NCBI GenBank assembly: GCA_030150565.1
Contig: JASLFR010000027.1
Coordinates: 1 to 22,943, forward strand
Length of the DNA: 22,943 nucleotides
Reading direction: 5' to 3'
Origin: Cardiobacteriales bacterium
GTDB lineage: Bacteria > Pseudomonadota > Gammaproteobacteria > Cardiobacteriales > Wohlfahrtiimonadaceae
Shown: piece by piece, positions 1 through 6,961 of the stretch
Numbering within the stretch: position 1 is the stretch's first letter
Layout of the letters: each line of letters opens with the position of its first letter
Notes under the pieces: model-generated
Told to the model about the DNA's origin: nothing
Database searches by the model: none
The model's input: the letters and a program-made list of their open reading frames with translations, nothing else
Program-made: the position numbers and the translations under genes

Positions 1-292
1 CCGTTATGCGAAGTTAATCTATAACGGCTACTGGTGGAGCCCTGAGCGTGAGATGCTTCAGACCATGATTGATGAATCTCAAAAGTTTGTGAATGGAACG
101 GTTCGCGTTAAACTCTACAAAGGAAATGTGATTGTGGTTGGCCGTAAGTCGGACGATTCACTCTTTGATGAAGATATCGCAACCTTTGAGGATGATGGCG
201 GTGCATACGATCAGAAAGATGCAGCAGGCTTTATTAAGCTCAACGCTCTTCGCTTACGCATTGCAGCGATGAAAGATCGCAAATTCCGTTAA
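1..292 (+). CDS. argG: Argininosuccinate synthase, C-terminal part (5' end outside window)
   Basis: The reading frame is open from base 2 to the TAA at 290-292 and gives 96 residues, beginning RYAKLIYNGYWWSPE and continuing through TVRVKLYKGNVIVVGRKS. This is the characteristic C-terminal part of argininosuccinate synthase, which joins citrulline and aspartate using ATP in arginine synthesis in the cytoplasm. The ATP-binding N-terminal half lies outside the window. The first ATG in the window (53) is internal and not the start. A strong terminator follows within 30 bases, so argG is the last gene of its transcript. Identification rests on family resemblance of the C-terminal region and is confident; enzyme completeness cannot be judged. 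Confidence 0.93.
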   Translation, partial: RYAKLIYNGYWWSPEREMLQTMIDESQKFVNGTVRVKLYKGNVIVVGRKSDDSLFDEDIATFEDDGGAYDQKDAAGFIKLNALRLRIAAMKDRKFR

Positions 293-317
293 GCAAAAGT
301 AGAATCATTTAAAAGAT

Positions 318-349
318 AAAAAGCCTCTCAACATTGAGAGGCTTTTTTT
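318..349. terminator. Bidirectional intrinsic terminator between argG and the TraB/GumN gene
   Basis: A perfect 8-bp stem GCCTCTCA (323-330) / TGAGAGGC (335-342) with the loop ACAT is followed by seven T (343-349) and preceded by five A (318-322). The T run ends argG transcription on the plus strand. The A run can do the same for the minus-strand operon that ends at 385. Confidence 0.92.
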
Positions 350-384
350 ACACCCTAAATCTATTAATAATATTTAAGGAGCAA

Positions 385-1335
385 CTACTCAAGATGGATC
401 GGCTCGACCCTGAATCCAGCCTCTTCTAAAAGCTTCAAGAGTCCCGCCTCTCCAAAAAGATGCGCCGTTCCCACCGCAATAAAGAGGCTCTTCTCTGCTA
501 GATACGCTTCAAGTTTTGGAAACCAAAGATGATTACGCTCAACCAGCAACTTTTGATAGAAGAAATCGAGCCAGAACGGGTGACTCTCTACAGGAAAAGC
601 GCTCAATAGCTTCGCATGATTCATCAATTCTCGATAAATCTCTGCTGAATTACCATCAAGATAGTGTTGATAGAGTACTTCTGTATTACGCCTCCCCTCT
701 TCAATCTCAAAGAGAGTGGCACGAATCCCCTCTAACGTACGCTTCTCATCGAGCTCAACAAAGAGCGAAAGTACCGCTTCAATACTCTCTAAACCAGCGT
801 ACGGTTTAAATTCAGGAAAACGCGCCTCCAATTGCGCTTCAGAGCCGTAATCGAGATCAAATCCTTCAGGTTCAACCAGTGTAATAAGCAGCAACCAAAG
901 AAGCGAACGATTGTAGTAGGCGATAAAATCCTCAGCCATCTCATAATCTGCTTCGGTAGCAGCTCGATCCTCTAGATATCCATCTAAAAAGAGCTGAATC
1001 AATCGCACCTTCTCCGCCTCTGTTAACTCTAAAAAGAGATTTTTCTCATTTAGAGAGAGCTGAGAGAGGAAGGAAAACCCACCATCAGGCACGATACCAA
1101 GCTCTGAAATAACAAGATCTACCTGCTCAAGATAAGGGGTATAACGATCGTAATGGTGTTGATCTTCCGCACGCCCTATATGCATCGTCCCTAATAGATA
1201 AGATTCTCTCCCCTCTTTGCTAATGCGCCAAAAGAGGCTCTGCTGCTCAGCGTAAGGATCGCTCAATACATCGGCAAAGAGCCCACCTATAGAGAGAAGA
1301 AGTAAAAATAACCCCCCTTTAATGAGACGAATCAT
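385..1335 (-). CDS. Secreted TraB/GumN family protein
   Basis: This is a 316-residue protein with an N-terminal hydrophobic segment (about residues 5-21) that looks like a signal peptide, so it is probably periplasmic or membrane-anchored. Two family hallmarks are visible: GTMH at 49-52 in LLGTMHIG, and GTAH at 289-292 in AVGTAHLFGE near the C-terminus. These match the TraB/PrgY/GumN superfamily. Relatives of that family (TIKI) have been described as metal-dependent proteases, but most bacterial members have no proven role. The ATG at 1335 overlaps the TGA of the upstream amidase gene (ATGA, 1335-1332), so the two are translationally coupled. It is the last gene of a TPR-amidase-TraB operon. 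The family call is firm; the substrate and role are unknown. Confidence 0.85.
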   Translation of the reverse strand: MIRLIKGGLFLLLLSIGGLFADVLSDPYAEQQSLFWRISKEGRESYLLGTMHIGRAEDQHHYDRYTPYLEQVDLVISELGIVPDGGFSFLSQLSLNEKNLFLELTEAEKVRLIQLFLDGYLEDRAATEADYEMAEDFIAYYNRSLLWLLLITLVEPEGFDLDYGSEAQLEARFPEFKPYAGLESIEAVLSLFVELDEKRTLEGIRATLFEIEEGRRNTEVLYQHYLDGNSAEIYRELMNHAKLLSAFPVESHPFWLDFFYQKLLVERNHLWFPKLEAYLAEKSLFIAVGTAHLFGEAGLLKLLEEAGFRVEPIHLE

Positions 1336-2912
1336 GGAATCACCAACTCTGTACCGACTGGCACACGCAATTGGTTAGAGGGCAATCCATTACGCTCTTT
1401 TAGACGCTGCTCATTAACTCCAAATTTACGAGCGATGCTCTCCATCGTATCTCCTCGCTCTGTTCGATACCTCTTCACTGCGCTCACTTCTGGGCGAGAG
1501 ATGGGCGGTGGTGTTGTCACTGCTGGTGGAGGGGTAGTCTCAGCAGTTGAGCGTAACTCAAGTTCAGGAAAACGGACTGGGGCTCCCGCCTCTTTAGGAA
1601 CCGTTACAGGGGGAGGAGGCGTTGTCACGACAGGGCTCTTCTGTATAGGCTCAACAGGAGGAGCGACTGCTTGACGAACAGTCTCTGTCACCTCTCTTTG
1701 ATGCTTCACCTTCTGCGTCTGATAGACAAGCTCCATTGCGGGGCGCTCTTTATAGTACGCCTTAATTCCTAGAAGAATATCCTCAGCCAACTGATTTTGA
1801 TGGGCACGATTTTTAAGTTTTCGCTCCTCATTAGGGTTAGAGATAAACCCAGTCTCCACAAGAACAGAGGGGATATCGGGCGCTTTCAGTACCGCAAACC
1901 CTGCTCGCTCAACATTTCTTTTATGAAGATTCGCATGGCGGCGTAGATTGGTAAGGAGATGCTTTCCAAGCGCATTCGATGCCTCAATCGTTGCATCTTG
2001 TGAGATATCGAGCAACATCGATGCGATCGCATCATCCTTATCTGAGATCTTCACCCCCCCAATCAAGTCAGAGCGATTCTCAGCCCGTGCAAGCATTCGC
2101 GCCGCTTCACTCGACGCTCCACTTGTTGAGAGAATATAGACCGAGGCTCCATCGGCTGTTTTACTCCCCGCATCCGCATGTACAGAGATAAACATATCCG
2201 CCTTATTGCGCCGTGCAATCAAAACACGCTCACGCAGAGGGATAAAGATATCCTTATCACGCGTTAAGATGGCGCGCATTCCCCGCTCTTTATTGATCTT
2301 ATCCCGTAAGATGCGTGAAATCTGTAGAACCACATCCTTCTCACGTGTTCCACCACTTCCAAGAGCACCTGGATCTTTTCCACCATGCCCTGGGTCAATC
2401 ACAATTAAAACATCTTTTTTAGGCACCATCTTCGCTGTCTGAACGTTGCGAGATTCGGTAATTACCCGTGTCTGCGTCCGATCTGCGGTATAGTCACTCT
2501 GCGCTCGGCTCCTCTTATCACCACTAATCACAATCACAAGCTCATAACCGCTACGCACCTTAACAAGTGCTGTATTAGCTGGCATGAGTGTATTCATATC
2601 AACAACGATACGAAGATCTGTCCCCTGCTGCGTTCCAAGACGCACCCGCTGCACCTGATTACCACTAATTGGGAGAGTTGTTACCCGATTTTGCAGCTGC
2701 GCATTGGGGATATCGATCACCAATCGTGCAGGATTTTGCAGTGTGAAGCTATTAAAAGTGACCTGATCACTAACAGGAAAGATGATTCTCAAGTCACCCT
2801 CTTTCGTCATCTCCCCTCGCCCTGTTCCTACCGTTGTTGCAGATGCACTGCCCAACGCTGTCAACAGAAGCAGAAGAGTGATGGTAATAAATTTAATTTT
2901 TTCTCTAATCAT
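1332..2912 (-). CDS. amiB: N-acetylmuramoyl-L-alanine amidase (AMIN + Amidase_3 + LysM)
   Basis: This is a 526-residue periplasmic amidase that would cut the stem peptide from MurNAc and split septal peptidoglycan at cell division. In order it has a signal peptide (about 1-26, ending ASA), an AMIN targeting domain (about 35-130), an Amidase_3 domain (about 165-385), a proline-rich linker and a C-terminal LysM domain (about 480-525, YRTERGDTMESIARKFGV). Likely zinc ligands are H176 (DPGHGGKDPG), E191 and H245 (SVHADA); the likely catalytic Glu is E353 (LVETGFISN). The insert at about 280-316 matches the autoinhibitory helix region of EnvC/NlpD-activated AmiA/B/C enzymes. The C-terminal LysM fits the AmiB layout of pseudomonads. 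AmiC-type naming is possible. It starts 3 bases after the TPR gene stop, with a poor ribosome site, which suggests coupling. Confidence 0.92.
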   Translation of the reverse strand: MIREKIKFITITLLLLLTALGSASATTVGTGRGEMTKEGDLRIIFPVSDQVTFNSFTLQNPARLVIDIPNAQLQNRVTTLPISGNQVQRVRLGTQQGTDLRIVVDMNTLMPANTALVKVRSGYELVIVISGDKRSRAQSDYTADRTQTRVITESRNVQTAKMVPKKDVLIVIDPGHGGKDPGALGSGGTREKDVVLQISRILRDKINKERGMRAILTRDKDIFIPLRERVLIARRNKADMFISVHADAGSKTADGASVYILSTSGASSEAARMLARAENRSDLIGGVKISDKDDAIASMLLDISQDATIEASNALGKHLLTNLRRHANLHKRNVERAGFAVLKAPDIPSVLVETGFISNPNEERKLKNRAHQNQLAEDILLGIKAYYKERPAMELVYQTQKVKHQREVTETVRQAVAPPVEPIQKSPVVTTPPPPVTVPKEAGAPVRFPELELRSTAETTPPPAVTTPPPISRPEVSAVKRYRTERGDTMESIARKFGVNEQRLKERNGLPSNQLRVPVGTELVIP

Positions 2913-2915
2913 GCT

Positions 2916-4643
2916 CTATTTCGCCCAAGAGTATTTCTGTTGTAATGCTTTAAGGTAACGATTATTAGGGTGAAGCGTTTTGAAGATTTTATAGACCCGA
3001 TCTCGCTCCGCTCGATTATCGAGCGCATCTTGCAAGATGAGGTAGTGAGCCAACATCTCAGGATGTTTATTCTTATTGAAAGCTCGAGTTAAGTAACGCT
3101 CCGCCTCTTCTAAATTCCCCAACACAAAGTGAGCCCACCCTAAACTATCTTCAATATAATCTTGATAAGGGGTCGCTTCATTCGCTCTTTCGATATATTT
3201 TAACGCCTCTTTAGCCCGCTCTGAATCTGCTTCAAGGAGTGTATACCCATATGCGTTTAGAATAATCGCATCGTTAGGATTTTCTGATAGCCACTCCTGA
3301 TATATTTGATCCATTTTAGGAAGATCATCCTCCATCAATGCGCCAAAGCCTAATACAGAGACGCCAAAACTATTGAGATTCTGCTTAAGCATCGGCTCAA
3401 TTAACGTTAAGAGCGCTAAATACTCCTCTTTACGCTCCGCTTGCTCTAACTGAAAGAGCTGACGGATATAGAACTCCTCTCTCCGCTCAGGGTGCTCACT
3501 TCTTAAGCGCTCAAAGATGGTAAGAAACTGCTCTCTATTCCCCAGTTTTAGCGCGGCAGACGCCTCAAGAACAAGCTGTTCACTATAGAGTCTCTCATTA
3601 TCGGTAACAGGTAAATCAGCGATTAATTCCGCAACCTTCTCAGGTCGATCTAAACGCTCCCCTTGCTCAAAAAGGCCGTAGAGCATTAGATCGTAATAGA
3701 GTGGCTGCTCTGCAATGAGTGCCATCTTTTCAGGGAGCGCTTCATATTGCCCAAGCTCAAAATCGAGAAAGATCGATTGTATCTGTAGATAGCGATCCTC
3801 CTGATTCTCCTTCAATCCCTCATCAATCAACGCCCGAACCTCATCAAATTGAAGATCTCGCATTAAGAATTGAAGATACTCCCTAAATGCCCCTTTTAAT
3901 TCTCGCTCAGCCCCCTCTTTTAAGATCTCCAGAGCACTCTTCATCTCCCCTTCTGCAATCATAAGATAGGCTGAAATGGTATAAGCAGCGTCATTCACCC
4001 GTGTTAATGAGCGCGCTTCTGCTAAAACTCTCTTTGCAGCTTCATAATCGGGGCTCTTGCTCTCCATGTAGAGATTCGCTAAGAGTAATTTAGCGGTGAT
4101 ATCTTGCTCATCACGAATGATGAGCTCTTTGAGCACCTCTTTAAAAGCGATATTCTCCTCCCCATCTGCAAGTGCCATCTGGAGCGGAATATAACTCCTC
4201 TCTCCTTGAGTCGCCTCTCTCAATTTAAAGAGCTCCCAATAAGCATCGGCAGCACCTTTATAATCGCTCAATTTTGCCCGAGTCTCCCCTAAAAGAGCCC
4301 ACGCCTCAAGACTTTCAGGCTCTCGCTCTACCAATCGTTCAAGTCGAGGGAGCGCTTTTTTATAACGTTTACGAGCAAGATCGATCCCTATCGAGCGCTC
4401 TAAAAAGAAGAGCTGATCACTCTGCTCTATTAAATCACCGTAGTAGAGCGCAGCATTTTGGTAATCCTCCCGCTGTAGAGCGAGCTCCCCTAAGAGGAAA
4501 TTTAGAAGAGGGCTCTCCCCCTCCTTTTTCGATCTCTCCTCCCTCTCTTGATCTACTTTTGGCGCACCCTTCGGTTCACTCGCTTCTATAAAAGTGAGCA
4601 TCGAGAGCAGTAAGAGCCCTATTTTCAGTAACTTTTGTCCCAT
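2916..4643 (-). CDS. Secreted tetratricopeptide-repeat protein
   Basis: This is a 575-residue protein with a short signal peptide (about residues 1-21; positive MGQK, then a hydrophobic core). No lipobox Cys is seen, so it is probably soluble in the periplasm. The rest is helical repeats of TPR character. The clearest are near residues 40-130 (LALQREDYQNAALYYGDL, ALLGETRAKLSDYKGAADAY) and near the C-terminus (NAYGYTLLEADSERAKEAL, SLGWAHFVLGNLEEAERYL). TPR arrays bind proteins, so a scaffolding or envelope-assembly role is likely but not shown. It is the first gene of an operon with the amidase and the TraB/GumN gene, with only 3 bases to the next start. That suggests, without proving it, a link to peptidoglycan or envelope work. 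No specific gene name is recognised. Confidence 0.85.
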   Translation of the reverse strand: MGQKLLKIGLLLLSMLTFIEASEPKGAPKVDQEREERSKKEGESPLLNFLLGELALQREDYQNAALYYGDLIEQSDQLFFLERSIGIDLARKRYKKALPRLERLVEREPESLEAWALLGETRAKLSDYKGAADAYWELFKLREATQGERSYIPLQMALADGEENIAFKEVLKELIIRDEQDITAKLLLANLYMESKSPDYEAAKRVLAEARSLTRVNDAAYTISAYLMIAEGEMKSALEILKEGAERELKGAFREYLQFLMRDLQFDEVRALIDEGLKENQEDRYLQIQSIFLDFELGQYEALPEKMALIAEQPLYYDLMLYGLFEQGERLDRPEKVAELIADLPVTDNERLYSEQLVLEASAALKLGNREQFLTIFERLRSEHPERREEFYIRQLFQLEQAERKEEYLALLTLIEPMLKQNLNSFGVSVLGFGALMEDDLPKMDQIYQEWLSENPNDAIILNAYGYTLLEADSERAKEALKYIERANEATPYQDYIEDSLGWAHFVLGNLEEAERYLTRAFNKNKHPEMLAHYLILQDALDNRAERDRVYKIFKTLHPNNRYLKALQQKYSWAK

Positions 4644-4739
4644 ATTGTTCCTAGTGGCATTTGCTCAATTTATATTTAGGCAAAGTGCGCATAAATTTGG
4701 TAAAACATATGATAATATGAAAACTTATCAAAAATAGTC

Positions 4740-4759
4740 CTCATTCTAACGGGAATGAG
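4740..4759 (+). promoter_or_regulatory. Stem-loop in the elbB leader (putative)
   Basis: CTCATTCT (4740-4747) pairs with GGAATGAG (4752-4759) as 8 pairs including one T-G, closing the tetraloop AACG. It lies about 40 bases before the elbB start in the divergent gap between the TPR operon and elbB. No T run follows in the plus direction, so it is not an intrinsic terminator for elbB. A protein-binding inverted repeat or an mRNA leader hairpin are both possible. Confidence 0.35.
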
Positions 4760-4792
4760 CGATGATTGAAAATGGAAAGAGAGAGTTCTTTC

Positions 4793-4797
4793 GGAGG
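4793..4797 (+). promoter_or_regulatory. Ribosome binding site that sets the elbB start
   Basis: GGAGG lies 4 bases before the ATG at 4802. The earlier in-frame ATG at 4766 has no such site, and the 12 residues it would add do not resemble the ElbB N-terminus. Confidence 0.65.
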
Positions 4798-4801
4798 ATT
4801 T

Positions 4802-5485
4802 ATGAATATTGAGAATAGAAAAGTAGCACTTCTTTTATCAGGTTCTGGGCATCTTGATGGCGCTGAGATCACTGAGGCGGTCTCTCTTATTCTCGCTCTC
4901 TCAGAATCGGGGTTTGAGATCGATTATTTCGCACCTGATCGCCCGCAACTCCATACGATCAATCATAAAGATGGCTCTCAAGCAGATGAAGAGCGCTCTA
5001 TCTTAAATGAGGCAGCTCGTATTGCTCGCGGTAATATTAATGTGCTCTCAGATTATCGTGCGGAAGATTACTCAGCTCTTCTGCTTCCTGGTGGTTTTGG
5101 TGCAGTGAAAAACTTCACAAAATGGATTAAATCAGAGAGAGCTGAGCTCGAAGAGGATATTTATGCTGCTCTAAATGAGACGTACAGAGCAGAGAAGCCG
5201 ATCCTTGCGATTTGTGCCGCACCCTTCATTCTTGGGCTTTTTGCTCATGAAGCTCAATTAGAAGGGGTGGAGATCACCTTTGGTAGTGAAGCTAATGGTA
5301 CTGATTTTATGCAGACACTCTCCCCTTTTGGGATTACACATATCGAGAGTGGCGTTGAAGAATTTCATCACGATGAGAAGCATCGCTTCATCACATCAGG
5401 TGCTTACATGTTTGCAGATGCCAAACCTCACCAAATTTATAACGCAGCTAAAGCAGCTGTGAAGAAGATGAGCTCCACCCTATAG
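4802..5485 (+). CDS. elbB: ElbB-type glyoxalase / DJ-1-PfpI superfamily protein
   Basis: From the ATG at 4802 the product is 227 residues and starts MNIENRKVALLLSGSGHLDG, matching the ElbB start pattern of a GATase1-like/DJ-1-PfpI domain. Further matches are EAARIARGNI, LLLPGGFGAVKNF (about 93-105) and the nucleophile-elbow Cys C138 in AICAAP. E. coli ElbB (also called the isoprenoid-biosynthesis protein ElbB/YhbL) has glyoxalase activity on glyoxal in vitro; its true physiological role is uncertain. An in-frame ATG at 4766 would add 12 residues, but the GGAGG at 4793-4797 favours 4802. The gene is transcribed away from the TPR operon and is closed by its own terminator, so it is probably monocistronic. 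Confidence 0.88.
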   Translation: MNIENRKVALLLSGSGHLDGAEITEAVSLILALSESGFEIDYFAPDRPQLHTINHKDGSQADEERSILNEAARIARGNINVLSDYRAEDYSALLLPGGFGAVKNFTKWIKSERAELEEDIYAALNETYRAEKPILAICAAPFILGLFAHEAQLEGVEITFGSEANGTDFMQTLSPFGITHIESGVEEFHHDEKHRFITSGAYMFADAKPHQIYNAAKAAVKKMSSTL

Positions 5486-5493
5486 AGTGAAAG

Positions 5494-5520
5494 AGCCCTT
5501 TATCGCTATTGGGCTTTTTT
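5494..5520 (+). terminator. Intrinsic terminator after elbB
   Basis: AGCCC (5494-5498) pairs with GGGCT (5511-5515) across a 12-base loop and leads into six T from 5515. The stem is short but GC-rich, and it starts 9 bases after the stop codon. It would stop elbB transcripts before hom. Confidence 0.7.
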
Positions 5521-5597
5521 TATGCCTATAGCATTTACAAACTTATCGGGTAAATACCCTCTTATATCGTCAAAATTAAGCAGGAGATAGATATATA

Positions 5598-6875
5598 ATG
5601 AAGCCTATTAAATTAGGAGTTTTAGGATTAGGAACCGTCGCCTCAGGCGTTGCATCTATTTTAAGCAAGAATAGTGGGGAGATTACCCGCCGCATCGGTA
5701 CCGATATTGAGATTGAAGCGGTCTATGTGCGCTCACTTGATCGTGCTAATCCTTACGAACTCCCGCTCACCACAGAGATTAACGATATTCTCTCAAATGA
5801 TTCTATCGATATTGTGGTGGAGCTAATGGGCGGTATTAACCCTGCAAAAGAGTTTATCCTCTCAGCCATTGAAGCGAAAAAAGATGTTGTAACCGCAAAC
5901 AAAGAGCTGATTGCTCTTCATGGAAATGAGATCTTTGAGGCAGCTGAAAAAGCAGGCGTTACCGTTGCATTCGAGGCATCAGTCGCTGGAGGAATTCCTG
6001 TTATTAAGAAGATTCGTGAAGGATTAACCGCCAATCAGATTGATGGTGTTTACGGCATCATTAATGGAACGAGCAACTACATCTTAACGGAGATGAGTCA
6101 AAATAAGAGCGAGTTTGCCGATGCCTTAAAAGATGCTCAAGAGCTCGGATATGCAGAAGCTGATCCCACCTACGATATTAAAGGGATTGATGCTGCGCAC
6201 AAATTAACAATTTTAACTTCGATCGCTTTTGGTGTTCCGCTCAACTTTGAGAGCGTCTATACTGAAGGGATCGATCAATTAAGTAGTGAAGATATTGAGA
6301 CGGCCGATCAATTAGGCTACGTCATTAAGCATCTTGGTATTGCTAAAAATCGTGACGGCCATATTGAAGCTCGCCTCCACCCAACCCTCATTCCTAAAAG
6401 CTCCCCTTTTGCACATGTTAATGGGGCGATGAATGCTGTTTTAGTGGAGGGGAATGCTGTTGGCCCTCTCTTCTCTTCAGGTGCTGGAGCAGGTAGCGAA
6501 CCCACCGCTTCTGCTGTTATTGCAGATATTATCGATATCTATAAATCGCAAGGCTGCGCTCATAAACAGGCGCCCCTAGCGTTCAATAACGATGCGCTTC
6601 ACCATAGCCCATTCCTTGAACCTAACAGTTATCAATCACAATACTTAATTCGTCTAAAAAATAGCGAGGCGTTCGATGATAGAGAACTGCTCTCCCTCTT
6701 TGAGAAAAATAAGATCGCAATTGAAAAGCATTTATTGCTAAACTCGGGAAGAGAGGCGATTTTCGTCACTGAAATGAGCTCAGAGTCTGAAGTAAATGCG
6801 CTCTTAAGTGCAATTAAAGAGAGTAATAGCGAGAGTGAACGCTCCTGCTTACGAATTGAGCGTTTTGGCGCCTAA
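5598..6875 (+). CDS. hom: Homoserine dehydrogenase with C-terminal ACT domain
   Basis: This 425-residue cytoplasmic enzyme would reduce aspartate semialdehyde to homoserine, the branch to threonine, methionine and isoleucine. It has a Rossmann nucleotide-binding start (GVLGLGTVASG, 8-18), TANKELIA (99-106) and the family signature ELGYAEADPTYDIKGIDAAHK split over 182-202. By spacing, K102, D193, D198 and K202 match the catalytic Lys, two Asp and second Lys known from yeast homoserine dehydrogenase. Residues from about 345 form the ACT domain that usually senses threonine. This is the stand-alone form, not the aspartokinase fusion of enterics. The start ATG has AGGAG at 5582-5586, 11 bases upstream, rather far. 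thrB and thrC are not adjacent. Confidence 0.95.
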   Translation: MKPIKLGVLGLGTVASGVASILSKNSGEITRRIGTDIEIEAVYVRSLDRANPYELPLTTEINDILSNDSIDIVVELMGGINPAKEFILSAIEAKKDVVTANKELIALHGNEIFEAAEKAGVTVAFEASVAGGIPVIKKIREGLTANQIDGVYGIINGTSNYILTEMSQNKSEFADALKDAQELGYAEADPTYDIKGIDAAHKLTILTSIAFGVPLNFESVYTEGIDQLSSEDIETADQLGYVIKHLGIAKNRDGHIEARLHPTLIPKSSPFAHVNGAMNAVLVEGNAVGPLFSSGAGAGSEPTASAVIADIIDIYKSQGCAHKQAPLAFNNDALHHSPFLEPNSYQSQYLIRLKNSEAFDDRELLSLFEKNKIAIEKHLLLNSGREAIFVTEMSSESEVNALLSAIKESNSESERSCLRIERFGA

Positions 6876-6889
6876 GTCAAAGCGGATGA

Positions 6890-6917
6890 TTGAAATTTAG
6901 GATTTTTCAAATGTAAT
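6890..6917 (+). promoter_or_regulatory. Candidate sigma70 promoter for ilvI
   Basis: A -35 element TTGAAA (6890-6895) and a -10 element TGTAAT (6912-6917), each 5 of 6 to consensus, are separated by 16 bases in the 86-base gap between hom and ilvI. Transcription would begin near 6924. No terminator is seen after hom, so readthrough from hom may add to ilv expression. Confidence 0.5.
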
Positions 6918-6923
6918 GAAATG

Positions 6924-6947
6924 ATGGCCACTCTTTATGGGTGCCAT
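6924..6947 (+). promoter_or_regulatory. Putative 5' leader hairpin before ilvI
   Basis: ATGGC (6924-6928) pairs with GCCAT (6943-6947). A further C-G pair across a one-base bulge is possible. With the predicted start site near 6924 this hairpin would form the extreme 5' end of the ilv mRNA, 5 bases before the ilvI Shine-Dalgarno sequence. The same bases encode an 8-codon ORF (6924-6950). No T run follows, so it is not a terminator. Confidence 0.3.
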
Positions 6948-6952
6948 TAAGC

Positions 6953-6956
6953 GAGG
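6953..6956 (+). promoter_or_regulatory. Ribosome binding site that sets the GTG start of ilvI
   Basis: GAGG lies 5 bases before the GTG at 6962, whereas the in-frame GTG at 6941 has no purine-rich site upstream. The 6962 start gives MKLNGAEII, aligning with the usual AHAS large-subunit N-terminus. Confidence 0.6.
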
Positions 6957-6961
6957 ATGTT

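Noticed and set aside
516..809. Plus-strand ORF of 97 codons inside the TraB/GumN gene
   Set aside because: It lies wholly antisense to a gene with clear family motifs and a signal peptide, has no recognisable domain and no good ribosome site.
4274..4591. Plus-strand ORF of 105 codons inside the TPR gene
   Set aside because: It is antisense to the TPR protein; its Pro/Leu/Ser-rich composition is what the complement of Glu/Lys/Leu-rich coding sequence gives.
6924..6950. Classical branched-chain amino-acid attenuator leader before ilvI
   Set aside because: The 8-codon ORF has only one Leu codon, no Ile or Val, and no alternative terminator hairpin with a T run downstream.
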